Origin: Oscillospiraceae bacterium | GTDB lineage: Bacteria; Bacillota; Clostridia; Oscillospirales; Oscillospiraceae | DNA length: 64,000 nt | Assembly (NCBI GenBank): GCA_015067545.1 | Contig: SVMG01000002.1 | Location: forward strand, 124,001-188,000 | Reading direction: 5' to 3' | Part shown: in pieces, positions 51,552 through 59,585 of the stretch | How positions within the stretch are numbered: position 1 is the first letter of the stretch | Layout: the number at the start of each line of letters is the position of its first letter | The notes under the pieces: generated by a model | What the model saw: only the letters and a program-made list of their open reading frames with translations | What the model was told of the DNA's origin: nothing | Database searches by the model: none | Made by a program: the position numbers and the translations under genes

Positions 51552-52493
51552 TCAGACGAGTTCAGTGATGAACTTCTTAATGGTGGCCACGGACTCGGGG
51601 TGACGCAGAACAACTGCATCGGCACCGCCGGTCAGATCTGCAGCGGCAGTCGCGACTTCCATGGAAATGGCGCGCTCTTCCATGCAGCCCCATGCGGGCT
51701 CGTCAGCCTCGGAAGCGGTGGATTCCTTAACGGACCAGGTGTCGTTGCACACGGCAGCCAGGATGGGCATCTGCAGATCAGCATCGCCCTGTGCCAGAGC
51801 AGCCAGGCGAATACGGTCGAAGGTGGATGCGGCGTACTCGTAACCGTAACCCACAGCAGCAGTACCGATGTCCATCACAACGGACTCAGGGCTGACGTTC
51901 AGGCTCTTGAGCATGATGTTCAGCTGCTTGGCCAGGTTGATGTCGTCAGCGGTCTCAGCGCCCAGCTTCTGGCCGCTTGCCAGAGCAACGGAAGCACCCA
52001 CGGTCTTGTAGTTCTCGTTCTTGGCGGACATGAACAGAACGTTCTTGCCGGCCAGAGCCTCAGCCAGAGCAGCCAGCAGCTCACCGTCCCGCTCCAGGTT
52101 CTTGCAGCCTATAACAACGATGGGCTTGGTAACCACTTCAGCAACAGCCTTGGCATCAGCAACGCAGTCAGCAACAGAGCGGTTTGCGCCGTTGGGATCT
52201 GCGCCAACGAAGTTCAGGCAGATGAAATCACAGCCTTCGATGGTCTCGGCCTTCTTGGCGTAGTCAGCCATGGTGGTGCAGCCTGCGTAGAATTCCTTCA
52301 GTGCGGGCCACTCCCAGGAAGATGCCAGATCGGAAACTTCCACACCGATCTTGGGTGCGTTCTCGATGGGAGCATCGAAGGTGTAGAACGGCAGCACATT
52401 CTGACCGCCGATGACGATTGCCTTGTCACCGGTGCCCAGAGTCACGGCATTGATCTTGCCGTTGTAGGGCTGCGTCTTAGGTACAAAAGACAT
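51552..52493 (-). CDS. acsD: Corrinoid/iron-sulfur protein small subunit
   Basis: A 313-residue TIM-barrel protein, the small (delta) subunit of the corrinoid/iron-sulfur protein that pairs with AcsC to hold the cobamide. It begins KTQPYNGKINAVTLGTGDKA and has YTFDAPIENAPKIGVEV and MDIGTAAVGYGYEYAASTFDRIR, both typical. It lies 20 bases before the acsC-acsE gene, so the two subunits are made together. The ribosome site is AAGGGGG. Confidence 0.93.
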   Translation of the reverse strand: MSFVPKTQPYNGKINAVTLGTGDKAIVIGGQNVLPFYTFDAPIENAPKIGVEVSDLASSWEWPALKEFYAGCTTMADYAKKAETIEGCDFICLNFVGADPNGANRSVADCVADAKAVAEVVTKPIVVIGCKNLERDGELLAALAEALAGKNVLFMSAKNENYKTVGASVALASGQKLGAETADDINLAKQLNIMLKSLNVSPESVVMDIGTAAVGYGYEYAASTFDRIRLAALAQGDADLQMPILAAVCNDTWSVKESTASEADEPAWGCMEERAISMEVATAAADLTGGADAVVLRHPESVATIKKFITELV

Positions 52494-52552
52494 AATTTGG
52501 TTTCCCCCTTAAATTATTTGGTGCAAAATTTCTTTTGCAGAATTGATAATTA

Positions 52553-53323
52553 TTACAGTCCGATGGACTGCATGATGCCCTTGAGGGCAACTTTCATAGG
52601 ATCGCTGTCCGGCAGTTTTGCGGAAGGCTCGCCGTCGCAATCGCAGCGGTACACCGCCTCGTCATGGGGCAGCACGCCGAACAGGGTCAAGCCGTGCTTG
52701 TTGATCTCTTCCTTCACGCCGTCGTCCAGTACGCCACCCGGTGCCCGGTTGACGATCAGACCCATTTGTGCGGGATTCAGATTCATTTCCTGAACCATTT
52801 CCGCGATCCGCGCCACCGCCTGGATGCCCCGGCGGGAGCAGTCAGAGATCAGCAGCATGGTGTCCACATGGGGCAGCGTTCCCCGGGCCACATGCTCTAA
52901 GCCTGCCTCATTGTCCATGACGATGTAGCTGTAATTTTTTGCGTACTTGTCCACCTGGGTCTTGAGCACGCCATTGACATAGCAATAGCAGCCCTTGCCC
53001 TGGGTGCGACCCATGACCAGCATATCAAAATCGTCCTCTTCCACAATGGCAGAGTTGAATTTGAAGTCCGCATAGTCTGCTTTGGTCATGCCTGCAGGGA
53101 TACTTCCCTTCAGCTCCGCCTGGGCCATTTCCTCACGGATGGCGCCCAGGGAGGTTTCCACTTCCACGCCCAAAACTTCGTTCAGGTTGGAGTTGGCATC
53201 GGCGTCCACCACCAAAACAGGTCCGTTTTTCTTCTTGCAGAGGTAGTCGATGAGCATGCCGCAGGTGGTAGTCTTTCCCACGCCGCCCTTACCGGCTACC
53301 GCGATAGTATGGGGATTTGCCAT
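52553..53323 (-). CDS. cooC: CooC/AcsF-type nickel-insertion ATPase
   Basis: A 256-residue P-loop ATPase of the MinD/NifH class that loads nickel into CODH or ACS. VAGKGGVGKTTTCGM is the deviant Walker A, VVDADANSNL the Walker A' aspartate region, and C112 and C114 in GKGCYCYVNG form the metal-binding CXC at the same positions as in known CooC. The start has AGGAG. It heads the acsD/acsC-acsE group. No CODH gene is in the window, so its client could be AcsB, as for AcsF, or a CODH elsewhere. Confidence 0.92.
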   Translation of the reverse strand: MANPHTIAVAGKGGVGKTTTCGMLIDYLCKKKNGPVLVVDADANSNLNEVLGVEVETSLGAIREEMAQAELKGSIPAGMTKADYADFKFNSAIVEEDDFDMLVMGRTQGKGCYCYVNGVLKTQVDKYAKNYSYIVMDNEAGLEHVARGTLPHVDTMLLISDCSRRGIQAVARIAEMVQEMNLNPAQMGLIVNRAPGGVLDDGVKEEINKHGLTLFGVLPHDEAVYRCDCDGEPSAKLPDSDPMKVALKGIMQSIGL

Positions 53324-53341
53324 AGGTATTTGCTCCTTTTA

Positions 53342-53451
53342 TGTCATTGCGAACCAGTCCGCAGACTGGTGTGGCAATCCGTATCTTTGCGGCACCATTG
53401 GTGCCGCAGGAGAACGGATTCCCACGGTCGCTTCGCTCCCTCGGAATGACA
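53342..53451. repeat. TGTCATT-family palindromic repeat
   Basis: About 110 bases starting TGTCATTGCGAACC and ending CTCGGAATGACA, with inner stems (CAGTCCGCAGACTG, GCGGCACC/GGTGCCGC and CGGTCGCTTCGCTC-type). It lies between metF and cooC. Related copies: 61822-61910 (inverted) and a terminal fragment at 25304-25322. Confidence 0.8.
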
Positions 53452-53472
53452 CACAATTTGAAAGTTTATTGC

Positions 53473-54411
53473 TTATACCAGATCCAGCAGACCGGCTTCC
53501 TTGGCAATGTAGGCAACATCGTCGAACTTATTCAGTGCGTACAGGTGGATGCCGTTGATGCCGCAGGCGCGGTACTCGTCGATCTGATTGATGGTATATT
53601 CGATACCGGCCTTCTTGAAATCAGCCTTCTTCTGTGCGCACAGAGCATCGGTGTCGCCCTTGTCGCCGGTGAAGGGATCGGGGAAGATCCAGTTCTTGGA
53701 GATCAGCTCGCACAGTGCGCGGGGCATAACACAGCCGTTACGGGACAGAGCCATGTTGATGGTAGCCTTCTGATCCAAAATGGGCATGATACCCACGTCC
53801 ACGGGCATCCAGATACCGGCAGCGCGGATGGCATCCAGCCAGTAGCGGAACTGATCCATATCCCAGCACAGCTGCGTCATGATGTAGTCAGCACCGTTGT
53901 CCTGCTTCTGCTTCAGGAAAGCAATGTCTGCTTCCAGGCTGCGGCACTGAATGTGACCCTCGGGAGAGCCGGCCACAGCGATGGTGAACTTGTCGCCGAA
54001 TTCCTTGCGGGCGAACTTCACCAGCTCGGTAGCATAGTGCAGGTCGCCGCCGGTGCCGGTCCAGCCAAAGGGCAGGTCGCCGCGCAGAGCCAGCATGTGG
54101 TTGATGCCGTGATCCAGATAGGTCTGCAGCTGCTCACGAATGCCTTCCTTGGTGTTGCCGATGCAGGTAAAGTGGGTCACACCAACAGTCTTGTCGTCCT
54201 TGACGATCTTGTCCAGAACTTCCAGGTTCTTGCCCACGTTGGTGCCGCCGGCGCCGTATGTACAGGAAATGTAGTCGGGATTCAGGGTGTACAGCTGCTC
54301 CAGCACGCCGCCCTCACCGCACAGCTTTTCCATGCCCACGTCTGTCTTGGGAGGGAATACCTCAAAAGAAAACGCGCTGCGCTCATCCAAAATGTCCATA
54401 ATGTTTTTCAT
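53473..54411 (-). CDS. metF: Methylenetetrahydrofolate reductase
   Basis: A 312-residue MetF-type reductase that makes methyl-THF, the methyl donor for AcsE. It has AFSFEVFPPKTD with the catalytic glutamate, CTYGAGGTNVGKNLEVLD, HMLALRGDLPFGW and the FAD-site QLCWDMDQFRYWLDA. In acetogens it often works with MetV and other partners; no such gene is in the window. The ATG at 54411 follows GGAGG. A promoter with a dyad lies upstream. Confidence 0.93.
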   Translation of the reverse strand: MKNIMDILDERSAFSFEVFPPKTDVGMEKLCGEGGVLEQLYTLNPDYISCTYGAGGTNVGKNLEVLDKIVKDDKTVGVTHFTCIGNTKEGIREQLQTYLDHGINHMLALRGDLPFGWTGTGGDLHYATELVKFARKEFGDKFTIAVAGSPEGHIQCRSLEADIAFLKQKQDNGADYIMTQLCWDMDQFRYWLDAIRAAGIWMPVDVGIMPILDQKATINMALSRNGCVMPRALCELISKNWIFPDPFTGDKGDTDALCAQKKADFKKAGIEYTINQIDEYRACGINGIHLYALNKFDDVAYIAKEAGLLDLV

Positions 54412-54474
54412 AGATTCTCTTTCCTCCTGGGTGCATATTGCATCCGAATTTTTTAGGCGCAATGCGCCCATATC

Positions 54475-54493
54475 GATACGAGTATATCGTATC
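54475..54493. promoter_or_regulatory. Perfect dyad overlapping the metF -10 (possible operator)
   Basis: GATACGA-gtata-TCGTATC: seven perfectly paired bases on each side of five. It covers the -10 hexamer of the metF promoter and lies downstream of a gene for an XRE-type regulator. Confidence 0.55.
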
Positions 54494-54514
54494 ACATACA
54501 GAGCAGAAATTCAA
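54486..54514 (-). promoter_or_regulatory. Promoter of metF
   Basis: TTGAAT (54514-54509) and TACGAT (54491-54486) on the minus strand, 17-base spacer. Confidence 0.65.
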
Positions 54515-54540
54515 CCTAAATTTTATACAATTTTGCTCCC

Positions 54541-54849
54541 TTATTCCAGCAATGCCCACAGCAATTGGCACACCATTTCTTCCTTCGTCAGCGCGCTTGG
54601 TGCATCGCCGGGCGCTGTTATGCGGCGCAGCGCCGCCACATCACGAACCGAATCCGGCTTTCCGGACAGTAGATAATCCAATGAGACCCCAAATTCTTGG
54701 GACAGGGCGATTAGGGTTTCCACCGACGGTTCCCGCCTGCCCTGCTCATACATTCCCACAGCGCTGGTGCTGATATGCAGCCTTTGCGCCAGCGCCGCCT
54801 GGCTGAGTCCGCAGGTTTGCCGTAGTGCTGCAATGCGTGGGCCTAGCAT
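54541..54849 (-). CDS. XRE-family helix-turn-helix regulator
   Basis: A 102-residue DNA-binding protein. Residues 1-60 form the XRE/Cro helix-turn-helix: IAALRQTCGLSQAALAQRLH, STSAVGMYEQGRREPSVETL, then FGVSLDYLLSG. The short C-terminal part (RDVAALRRITAPG...) may dimerise. It is transcribed toward metF and lies just before the metF promoter, so it may control metF or itself. It diverges from the DUF1858 gene. Confidence 0.8.
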   Translation of the reverse strand: MLGPRIAALRQTCGLSQAALAQRLHISTSAVGMYEQGRREPSVETLIALSQEFGVSLDYLLSGKPDSVRDVAALRRITAPGDAPSALTKEEMVCQLLWALLE

Positions 54850-54971
54850 AAAGAAAAACCTCTCTTTCTGTCGTTTTTTCGTTTATCTTATCACGCACAC
54901 GGTGCGAAAGGTGGGGAAAGCCGTCGAAAGCTTTGCCTTTTCAGAGTCGAAAATTGACAGAAAACTGCCTC

Positions 54972-55000
54972 TTGTTTTTTTCTGCATATGGGGTTATAAT
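54972..55000 (+). promoter_or_regulatory. Promoter of the DUF1858 gene
   Basis: TTGTTT (54972-54977), 17-base spacer, and a perfect TATAAT (54995-55000). Confidence 0.75.
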
Positions 55001-55030
55001 ACGGAAAGAAATGTGATAGGAGGTCAAATC

Positions 55031-55264
55031 ATGGCTGTAAAAATCGAAAAAGAAACCATCATCGGTGATGTTCTGGATATCGCCCCCCACGCAGCGCCCC
55101 TGTTCTTTGCCATCGGCATGCACTGCCTTGGCTGCCCCTCTTCCCGGGGTGAGACAGTGGAGGAGGCCTGCATGGTCCACGGCATTGAGTGCGAACCCTT
55201 CCTGGCTCAGCTGAACCACTTCCTGGAGGCCTACGAAGCCGACCAGGCTCAGAAGAACCAGTAA
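55031..55264 (+). CDS. DUF1858 domain protein
   Basis: A 77-residue protein of the DUF1858 family (also the N-terminal part of ScdA-type iron-repair proteins). IGDVLDIAPHAAPLFFAIGMHCLGCPSS is the family core, with CLGC as a possible metal or redox pair and a MHGIECEPFL-type end. Its role is not established; iron-sulfur handling is a guess from the ScdA link. GGAGG precedes the ATG at 55031. Single gene with promoter and terminator. Confidence 0.85.
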   Translation: MAVKIEKETIIGDVLDIAPHAAPLFFAIGMHCLGCPSSRGETVEEACMVHGIECEPFLAQLNHFLEAYEADQAQKNQ

Positions 55265-55272
55265 CACCGGCT

Positions 55273-55307
55273 ACGCCATCCCGGAATCAGCCGGGATGGC
55301 GTTTTTC
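55273..55307 (+). terminator. Terminator after the DUF1858 gene
   Basis: Twelve-base arms 55273-55284 and 55291-55302 pair, followed by GTTTTT. Confidence 0.88.
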
Positions 55308-55309
55308 AA

Positions 55310-55332
55310 GCCTTCCCCCGGGGGAGGGTATA
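55310..55332. repeat. Short palindrome (CCTTCCCCCGGGGGAGGG)
   Basis: A palindrome followed by TATATG, matching the end of the element at 59586-59757 (also GGGGGAGGGTATATG). It appears to be a solo terminus of that repeat type. Confidence 0.55.
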
Positions 55333-55373
55333 TGCCGTTGCTTACAATGACGTAAACATTTGGAGGCTTCCTC

Positions 55374-56033
55374 ATGCACCTACCTATTTCTCCCCGGCTG
55401 CTGGCCTGTGCCGAATATATCCGTCCCGGAAATGTCGTTGCCGATGTAGGCTGTGACCACGGCTACTTAGGCATCCACCTGTTGACAAAAGGCATTGCCA
55501 AACGGGTCGTTGCGTCCGACATCAACGAAGGCCCTCTGCAAAGCGCGCAGCGCAACGCCCGCAAATACGGTGTACAGGATAAAATGTCCTTCCATCTGTG
55601 CGCCGGTGTCCGGGATGTGCCCCGGGATTTTGATGTGATGGTCTGCGCTGGCATGGGCGCGGACACCATGATCTCCATTTTGGAGGATGCCCCCTGGCTG
55701 AAAAGCCCGCGCTACCGCCTGGTCCTGCAATGCCAGAGCAAAACACCCAGCTTGCGCCGGTATCTGTCGGAAAGCGGCTGGTACATCGCAAAAGAATCGG
55801 TGCTTAAGGACGGACGGTTTTTGTATACTGTCATGGAGGTCCTCTGGTCACCGGAAATGCCTCGCTTGACTGTGGGCGGATGGCACATTTCCCCCGCACT
55901 GTTAACAAATCTCACGCCGGAAGCAAAAGAATACTGTGACCGCATCATCGACGGCCTGCGCCTTGCTCTTACCCACCGGGATGACCCGGAAAAGCAACAG
56001 GCGCTGGAAGAATTGGAGAATTTACAACGATAA
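55374..56033 (+). CDS. trmK: tRNA (adenine(22)-N1)-methyltransferase
   Basis: A 219-residue SAM-dependent methyltransferase of the TrmK family, which methylates A22 in some tRNAs. ISPRLLACAEYI and VVADVGCDHGYLGIHLL (motif I, SAM loop) are family signatures, then VASDINEGPLQSAQRNARKYG and VCAGMGADTMISIL (motif IV region). GGAGG precedes the ATG. It is followed by the Nif3-like gene, the common TrmK-Nif3 pairing in Firmicutes, here split by a palindromic element. Confidence 0.92.
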   Translation: MHLPISPRLLACAEYIRPGNVVADVGCDHGYLGIHLLTKGIAKRVVASDINEGPLQSAQRNARKYGVQDKMSFHLCAGVRDVPRDFDVMVCAGMGADTMISILEDAPWLKSPRYRLVLQCQSKTPSLRRYLSESGWYIAKESVLKDGRFLYTVMEVLWSPEMPRLTVGGWHISPALLTNLTPEAKEYCDRIIDGLRLALTHRDDPEKQQALEELENLQR

Positions 56034-56038
56034 CCCCT

Positions 56039-56155
56039 TGGCTCCCCCTTTGGGGGAGCTGGCAAAAATCTTTGATTTTTGACTGAGAGGGCATCCTCTA
56101 TCGCCCTCTCCGCCCCAGTTTGGAAACTGGGGCACCTCTCCCAAAGGGAGAGGCA
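56039..56155. repeat. Palindromic intergenic element between trmK and the Nif3-like gene
   Basis: About 117 bases: outer palindromes GCTCCCCCTTTGGGGGAGC and CCTCTCCCAAAGGGAGAGG, ATCTTTGAT-type stem in the left arm, a CCCCAGTTTGGAAACTGGGG hairpin, and a centre between GAGAGGGC (56085-56092) and GCCCTCTC (56103-56110). Bases 56057-56086 equal 48593-48622 in the nuclease-bearing element. Confidence 0.85.
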
Positions 56156-56171
56156 AGAAAGGAGACTGTTC

Positions 56172-56933
56172 ATGACAACCGTACAAGATATTTTGACTTT
56201 TGTGGAAACCCTTGCCCCGCTGGAATACAAAATGGACTGGGATCATGTAGGCCTCAGCTGCGGAAGCCCCCGTCAGGTTGTCCACAAGATTTTGGTCGCC
56301 CTCGACCCCTTTGAGCATGTATGCCACGAGGCATCGGAAATCGGCGCGGATCTGCTGGTGACCCATCACCCGCTGATCTTCCATCCGGTGGAAGCCCTCA
56401 CCGACAAAACTGCTGCAGTCCTGGGGCTGATTCATCTGTGCCGGAATAACATCTCCGCCATCGGTGCGCATACCAATTTCGACTGCGCTCCCGGCGGTGT
56501 CAACGATATTCTGGCGGAAACCCTGGAGCTGAAAAACATCCATACGATCGAAGGTCAAACTCTGCTTCGTGCAGGCGAATTTGCAGCCACATTGCCGGAA
56601 TTTTTGGCCCATGTAAAAGCAAAACTGGGCTGTGACACACTGCGCTACGTGGACGGAGGCAAGCCCATCCGCAAGGTGGCCGTGGGCGGCGGTGCTTGCT
56701 CCGGTATGCGCCAAACGGCCATTGATGCCGGCTGTGATGCCTTTGTCACCAGTGACATCGGCTACAACAACTTCTGGGATGCCCAGGAGCTGGGTCTGAC
56801 CATGATCGATGCCGGGCATTTCCACACGGAAAACCCCTCCATGCATGTGCTGGCCGAAAAATTACGCAGGGCTTTCCCCGATGTGGAAGTGGTTTTGTCC
56901 CAAAAACACGCGGACTGCATGAAATTCTATTGA
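56172..56933 (+). CDS. Nif3-like dinuclear metal-centre protein (YqfO/YbgI family)
   Basis: A 253-residue Nif3 family protein, which forms rings with two metals per subunit; its cellular role is not settled. Metal-binding parts are visible in LLVTHHPLIFHPVEAL, AIGAHTNFDCAPGGVND and DAGHFHTENPSMHVL. It lacks the PII-like insert of the longer YqfO form. AAAGGAG precedes the ATG at 56172; the longer frame lies in repeat sequence. Confidence 0.9.
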   Translation: MTTVQDILTFVETLAPLEYKMDWDHVGLSCGSPRQVVHKILVALDPFEHVCHEASEIGADLLVTHHPLIFHPVEALTDKTAAVLGLIHLCRNNISAIGAHTNFDCAPGGVNDILAETLELKNIHTIEGQTLLRAGEFAATLPEFLAHVKAKLGCDTLRYVDGGKPIRKVAVGGGACSGMRQTAIDAGCDAFVTSDIGYNNFWDAQELGLTMIDAGHFHTENPSMHVLAEKLRRAFPDVEVVLSQKHADCMKFY

Positions 56934-56958
56934 TTTTCTTGGAGAAACCTGCTAAAAT
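56930..56958 (+). promoter_or_regulatory. Promoter of yebC
   Basis: TTGATT (56930-56935), overlapping the upstream stop codon, and TAAAAT (56953-56958) with a 17-base spacer. Confidence 0.7.
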
Positions 56959-56997
56959 ATAGCCGATATTTTTATAGAAACCGAAAGGATGATCTTT

Positions 56998-57729
56998 ATG
57001 TCCGGACATTCCAAATGGCATAATATTCAAAAAACCAAGGGCGCGCAGGACGCCAAGCGCGCTGCCGCCTTTACAAAGATCGCAAAGGAACTGATCGTGG
57101 CAGTCAAGGAAGGCGGCGGCATCACTGACCCCGCCAACAACTCCCGTCTGGCCACCGTCATCACCAAGGCCAAGGCCGCCAACATGCCCAACGACAACAT
57201 CAAGCGTTGCCTGGAGAAGGCTGCCGGTGCCGGCGGCGGCGACAACTATGAATCCATCACCTACGAAGGCTACGGCCCCGGCGGCGTAGCTGTCATCGTC
57301 GAGACCATGACCGACAACCGCAACCGTACCGCAGGCTCTATGCGCCACCACTTCGACAAGTTCGGCGGCAACCTGGGTGCATCCGGCTGCGTCAGCTGGT
57401 CTTTCGACAAGAAGGGCGTGCTGGTCATCGACAACGAGGACGGCGACTATGATGAGGATACCGTCATGATGGACGCCATGGACTGCGGCGCAGACGATTT
57501 CGAGGCCGAGGAAGATGTGTTCACCGTCTACACCGATCCCGATGATTTCAACGCCGTTGCTGAGGAGCTGGGCAAAAAGTACACCTTTGCTTCCGCTCAG
57601 ATCGAAATGGTTCCCCAGAACTATCAGAAGCTGGAGAGCGAAGAGCATATCAAGCTGATGGAAAAGCTCATCGACATCATGGAAGAGGATGACGATGTGC
57701 AGAACATCTGGCACAACTGGGAAGAGTAA
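56998..57729 (+). CDS. yebC: YebC/PmpR family protein
   Basis: A 243-residue YebC family protein, known both as a DNA-binding regulator and, more recently, as a ribosome-linked factor. SGHSKWHNIQKTKGAQDAKR and PNDNIKRCLEKA form domain 1; GYGPGGVAVIVETMTDNRNRT and a long acidic loop follow. Length is typical. The ATG at 56998 has AAAGGA eight bases before it. Monocistronic, with promoter and terminator. Confidence 0.94.
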   Translation: MSGHSKWHNIQKTKGAQDAKRAAAFTKIAKELIVAVKEGGGITDPANNSRLATVITKAKAANMPNDNIKRCLEKAAGAGGGDNYESITYEGYGPGGVAVIVETMTDNRNRTAGSMRHHFDKFGGNLGASGCVSWSFDKKGVLVIDNEDGDYDEDTVMMDAMDCGADDFEAEEDVFTVYTDPDDFNAVAEELGKKYTFASAQIEMVPQNYQKLESEEHIKLMEKLIDIMEEDDDVQNIWHNWEE

Positions 57730-57734
57730 AACAG

Positions 57735-57769
57735 AAAATCGGAGCCGAAATACTCGGCTCCGATTTTTT
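57735..57769. terminator. Terminator after yebC
   Basis: Twelve-pair stem (57737-57748 with 57754-57765), A-rich before and TTTTTT after; may also serve the converging lipoprotein gene. Confidence 0.9.
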
Positions 57770-57775
57770 CTATAA

Positions 57776-58240
57776 TCAACCGGGGATAATCACTTTTCCT
57801 CTCGCAGATGTGACCCGTATGCTTCTGTTGAACCAGAATAGCTCTTGGGGGTCAGCTTCATAGCTTTTCCCTTTTCCGTTCACAATTTGTGAAATTCCGG
57901 CAGAAATCACTTCAAATTCTGCATTTCCGCCGGCGTTCAATGTGATTTCCACATCATAGCACTTCTGTGCCGGTCCCGATTCGCCGGGTTTGTAATAGGT
58001 GACTTCAAAGGTAACGACTACATCCTCATAAATCGCCTGATCCAGTGCGCCGGTAATCGCGCAATGCAGGGGCGCTTCACTTTCCGCCGGCACAAAATCG
58101 GTGATCATAGCTACTTCCACATACTGCCAAAGGTTTTCTCTGGTCAGTTCTACTGTTTGATAGACTTGAGCCTTATCACATCCGGAAAATGCAGACAGAC
58201 AAATTGTGATCAAGAGCAGAATACTTATTGTTTTTCTCAC
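57776..58240 (-). CDS. Small lipoprotein of unknown function
   Basis: A 154-residue exported lipoprotein. The signal peptide is RKTISILLLITICLSAF with lipobox FSGC; the rest is a single beta-rich domain (VVVTFEVTYYKPGE, YDVEITLNAGGNAEFEV). I do not recognise the domain. The start is a GTG at 58240 with GGGAGGAG about 11 bases upstream. It lies next to the FAD reductase gene on the same strand, 18 bases away. Confidence 0.65.
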   Translation of the reverse strand: MRKTISILLLITICLSAFSGCDKAQVYQTVELTRENLWQYVEVAMITDFVPAESEAPLHCAITGALDQAIYEDVVVTFEVTYYKPGESGPAQKCYDVEITLNAGGNAEFEVISAGISQIVNGKGKSYEADPQELFWFNRSIRVTSARGKVIIPG

Positions 58241-58258
58241 CAGTAACTACTCCTCCCT

Positions 58259-59314
58259 TTATGTATACTTTTTCATGCTCCGGATGCCGCTTTTCATCAC
58301 CAATCCGCGCAAAAAAGGACTGCAAAGGACTTTCCGTTTTTGGATTTTCGTGTACAGCTTGAATTTCAGTTTCTTCGTGCTTTTTTCGTAGGCTCGGAGA
58401 ATCTGCCGGCCATCGCCCGATTTGCCGAAGGCCTCCGCCAACAGTCTTGCGCTGAGCAGTGCACTGCTGATTCCCTCAAAGGAGCTGGCGCTGATAAAAC
58501 CCGCCGCCTCGCCAATGAGAAAAACATCCCCGCCACCCACATTAAAATGCTTCCACTTCCGGGGACTGGTCACAAGGCAGGCCTCGGTCTTGATGGGTGC
58601 GCCGAAAGAAAGCCCCAGATACGCCTCCAGTCGCTGCTTTTGCTTTTCGAAGGCTGCCCGGCAGTTCTTTTTGTGAAATGCTCCGCCAAAGATGATACAA
58701 TTCTCCTTGCGGATCGTCCAGGAGCAACTATCGCTGGTCTCCGGGTCAAAAATACAGGAATAGGGCGGCAGTGCCGGATTTTTGCAGGCAAAATGCTGCT
58801 GAATGGCCACATATTTCATGGGCTTGTCCTTGAAAAATGTCCGATGCACCAGCGAGCTTGCCCCGTCCGCACCCACAAGAAAGCGTGCTTTTACCACTTT
58901 GTCTCCCAGCATCAGAGTAAAGCCGTCCGCATCCCGACACAGCTTGGTGCAGCGGCCATTGTGGACATCCACGCATTGGGGGATTAACGAGACCAGCCAC
59001 TTGTCGAAGGCATACCGATCCATGTTCAGATAGTGCCGCTGATAATTACGCACACGCTTTTTGGCCAGATCAATGGTCTCCACATCGAAAATCTGGGGAT
59101 CTGCCAAAATGTCCGTAGGTAAGGTCAATCCCAATTTGGCGAACATCTCTTGGGCATCGGGTGCCAGCAGTCCGCCACAGACCTTTTTGCTATGCTCGCA
59201 TTGACCGTCCACCAAAAGCACCTGCAAACCGGGTGCATTTCGGATGAGTTCCTTGGCAAAGACCGCTCCGGCGGGGCCTGCACCAATAATGGCAACATCG
59301 TATTTGTCTGTCAT
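58259..59314 (-). CDS. FAD-dependent oxidoreductase, geranylgeranyl-reductase-like
   Basis: A 351-residue FAD enzyme of the p-hydroxybenzoate-hydroxylase fold. VAIIGAGPAGAVFAKEL is the ADP-binding loop, FLVGADGASSLVHRTF the GD-type FAD motif, and VFLIGEAAGFISASSFEGIS the second flavin-binding motif. CEHSKKVCGGLLAPDAQEM near residue 45 is typical of the geranylgeranyl reductase group. The substrate, perhaps an isoprenoid or a quinone-like molecule, cannot be told. It is co-directional with the lipoprotein gene. Confidence 0.82.
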   Translation of the reverse strand: MTDKYDVAIIGAGPAGAVFAKELIRNAPGLQVLLVDGQCEHSKKVCGGLLAPDAQEMFAKLGLTLPTDILADPQIFDVETIDLAKKRVRNYQRHYLNMDRYAFDKWLVSLIPQCVDVHNGRCTKLCRDADGFTLMLGDKVVKARFLVGADGASSLVHRTFFKDKPMKYVAIQQHFACKNPALPPYSCIFDPETSDSCSWTIRKENCIIFGGAFHKKNCRAAFEKQKQRLEAYLGLSFGAPIKTEACLVTSPRKWKHFNVGGGDVFLIGEAAGFISASSFEGISSALLSARLLAEAFGKSGDGRQILRAYEKSTKKLKFKLYTKIQKRKVLCSPFLRGLVMKSGIRSMKKYT

Positions 59315-59399
59315 AGCCTTTCTCCCCCTAACAGATTGGGTATCTCTGTTTGCATTATACCTGTATGCCCCCTAAAAATCAAGATAACGCTCTGACAAA

Positions 59400-59430
59400 T
59401 AAAAAACACCGCCCTTTTGGGCGGTGTTTC
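59400..59430 (-). terminator. Terminator after tRNA-Gly
   Basis: AAACACCGCCC (59404-59414) pairs with GGGCGGTGTTT (59419-59429), TTTT-type loop, then TTTTTTATTT on the minus strand. Confidence 0.85.
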
Positions 59431-59435
59431 TGTTT

Positions 59436-59509
59436 TGGAGCGGGTAATGGGAATCGAACCCACCTCTCAACCTTGGGAAGGTCACATTCTACCGATGAAC
59501 TATACCCGC
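59436..59509 (-). tRNA. tRNA-Gly (anticodon CCC)
   Basis: A full cloverleaf of 74 bases including an encoded CCA (59438-59436). Acceptor stem GCGGGTA/TACCCGC, D arm GTTC/GAAT, anticodon stem TGACC/GGTTG with loop TTCCCAA (anticodon CCC), T arm GTGGG/CCCAT with TTCGATT loop. It decodes GGG. It has its own promoter and terminator. Confidence 0.95.
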
Positions 59510-59523
59510 ATCAGCTATGCTGT

Positions 59524-59552
59524 ATTATAGCAGAAGAAAAACCCAATTTCAA
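59524..59552 (-). promoter_or_regulatory. Promoter of tRNA-Gly
   Basis: TTGAAA (59552-59547) and a perfect TATAAT (59529-59524) on the minus strand, 17-base spacer. Confidence 0.85.
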
Positions 59553-59585
59553 CTGCTTTTTATCCCCTCATTACGACAAAATCCA

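Noticed and set aside
49294..51603. A 769-codon open frame on the plus strand opposite the acsC-acsE gene
   Set aside because: It is the antisense shadow of a strongly biased GC-rich gene; no ribosome site or protein-like features, while the minus strand has clear Fe-S and methyltransferase motifs.
44909..56155. CRISPR array made of the repeated palindromes
   Set aside because: The copies are scattered singly in intergenic gaps, differ in length, and have no regular spacers or cas genes.
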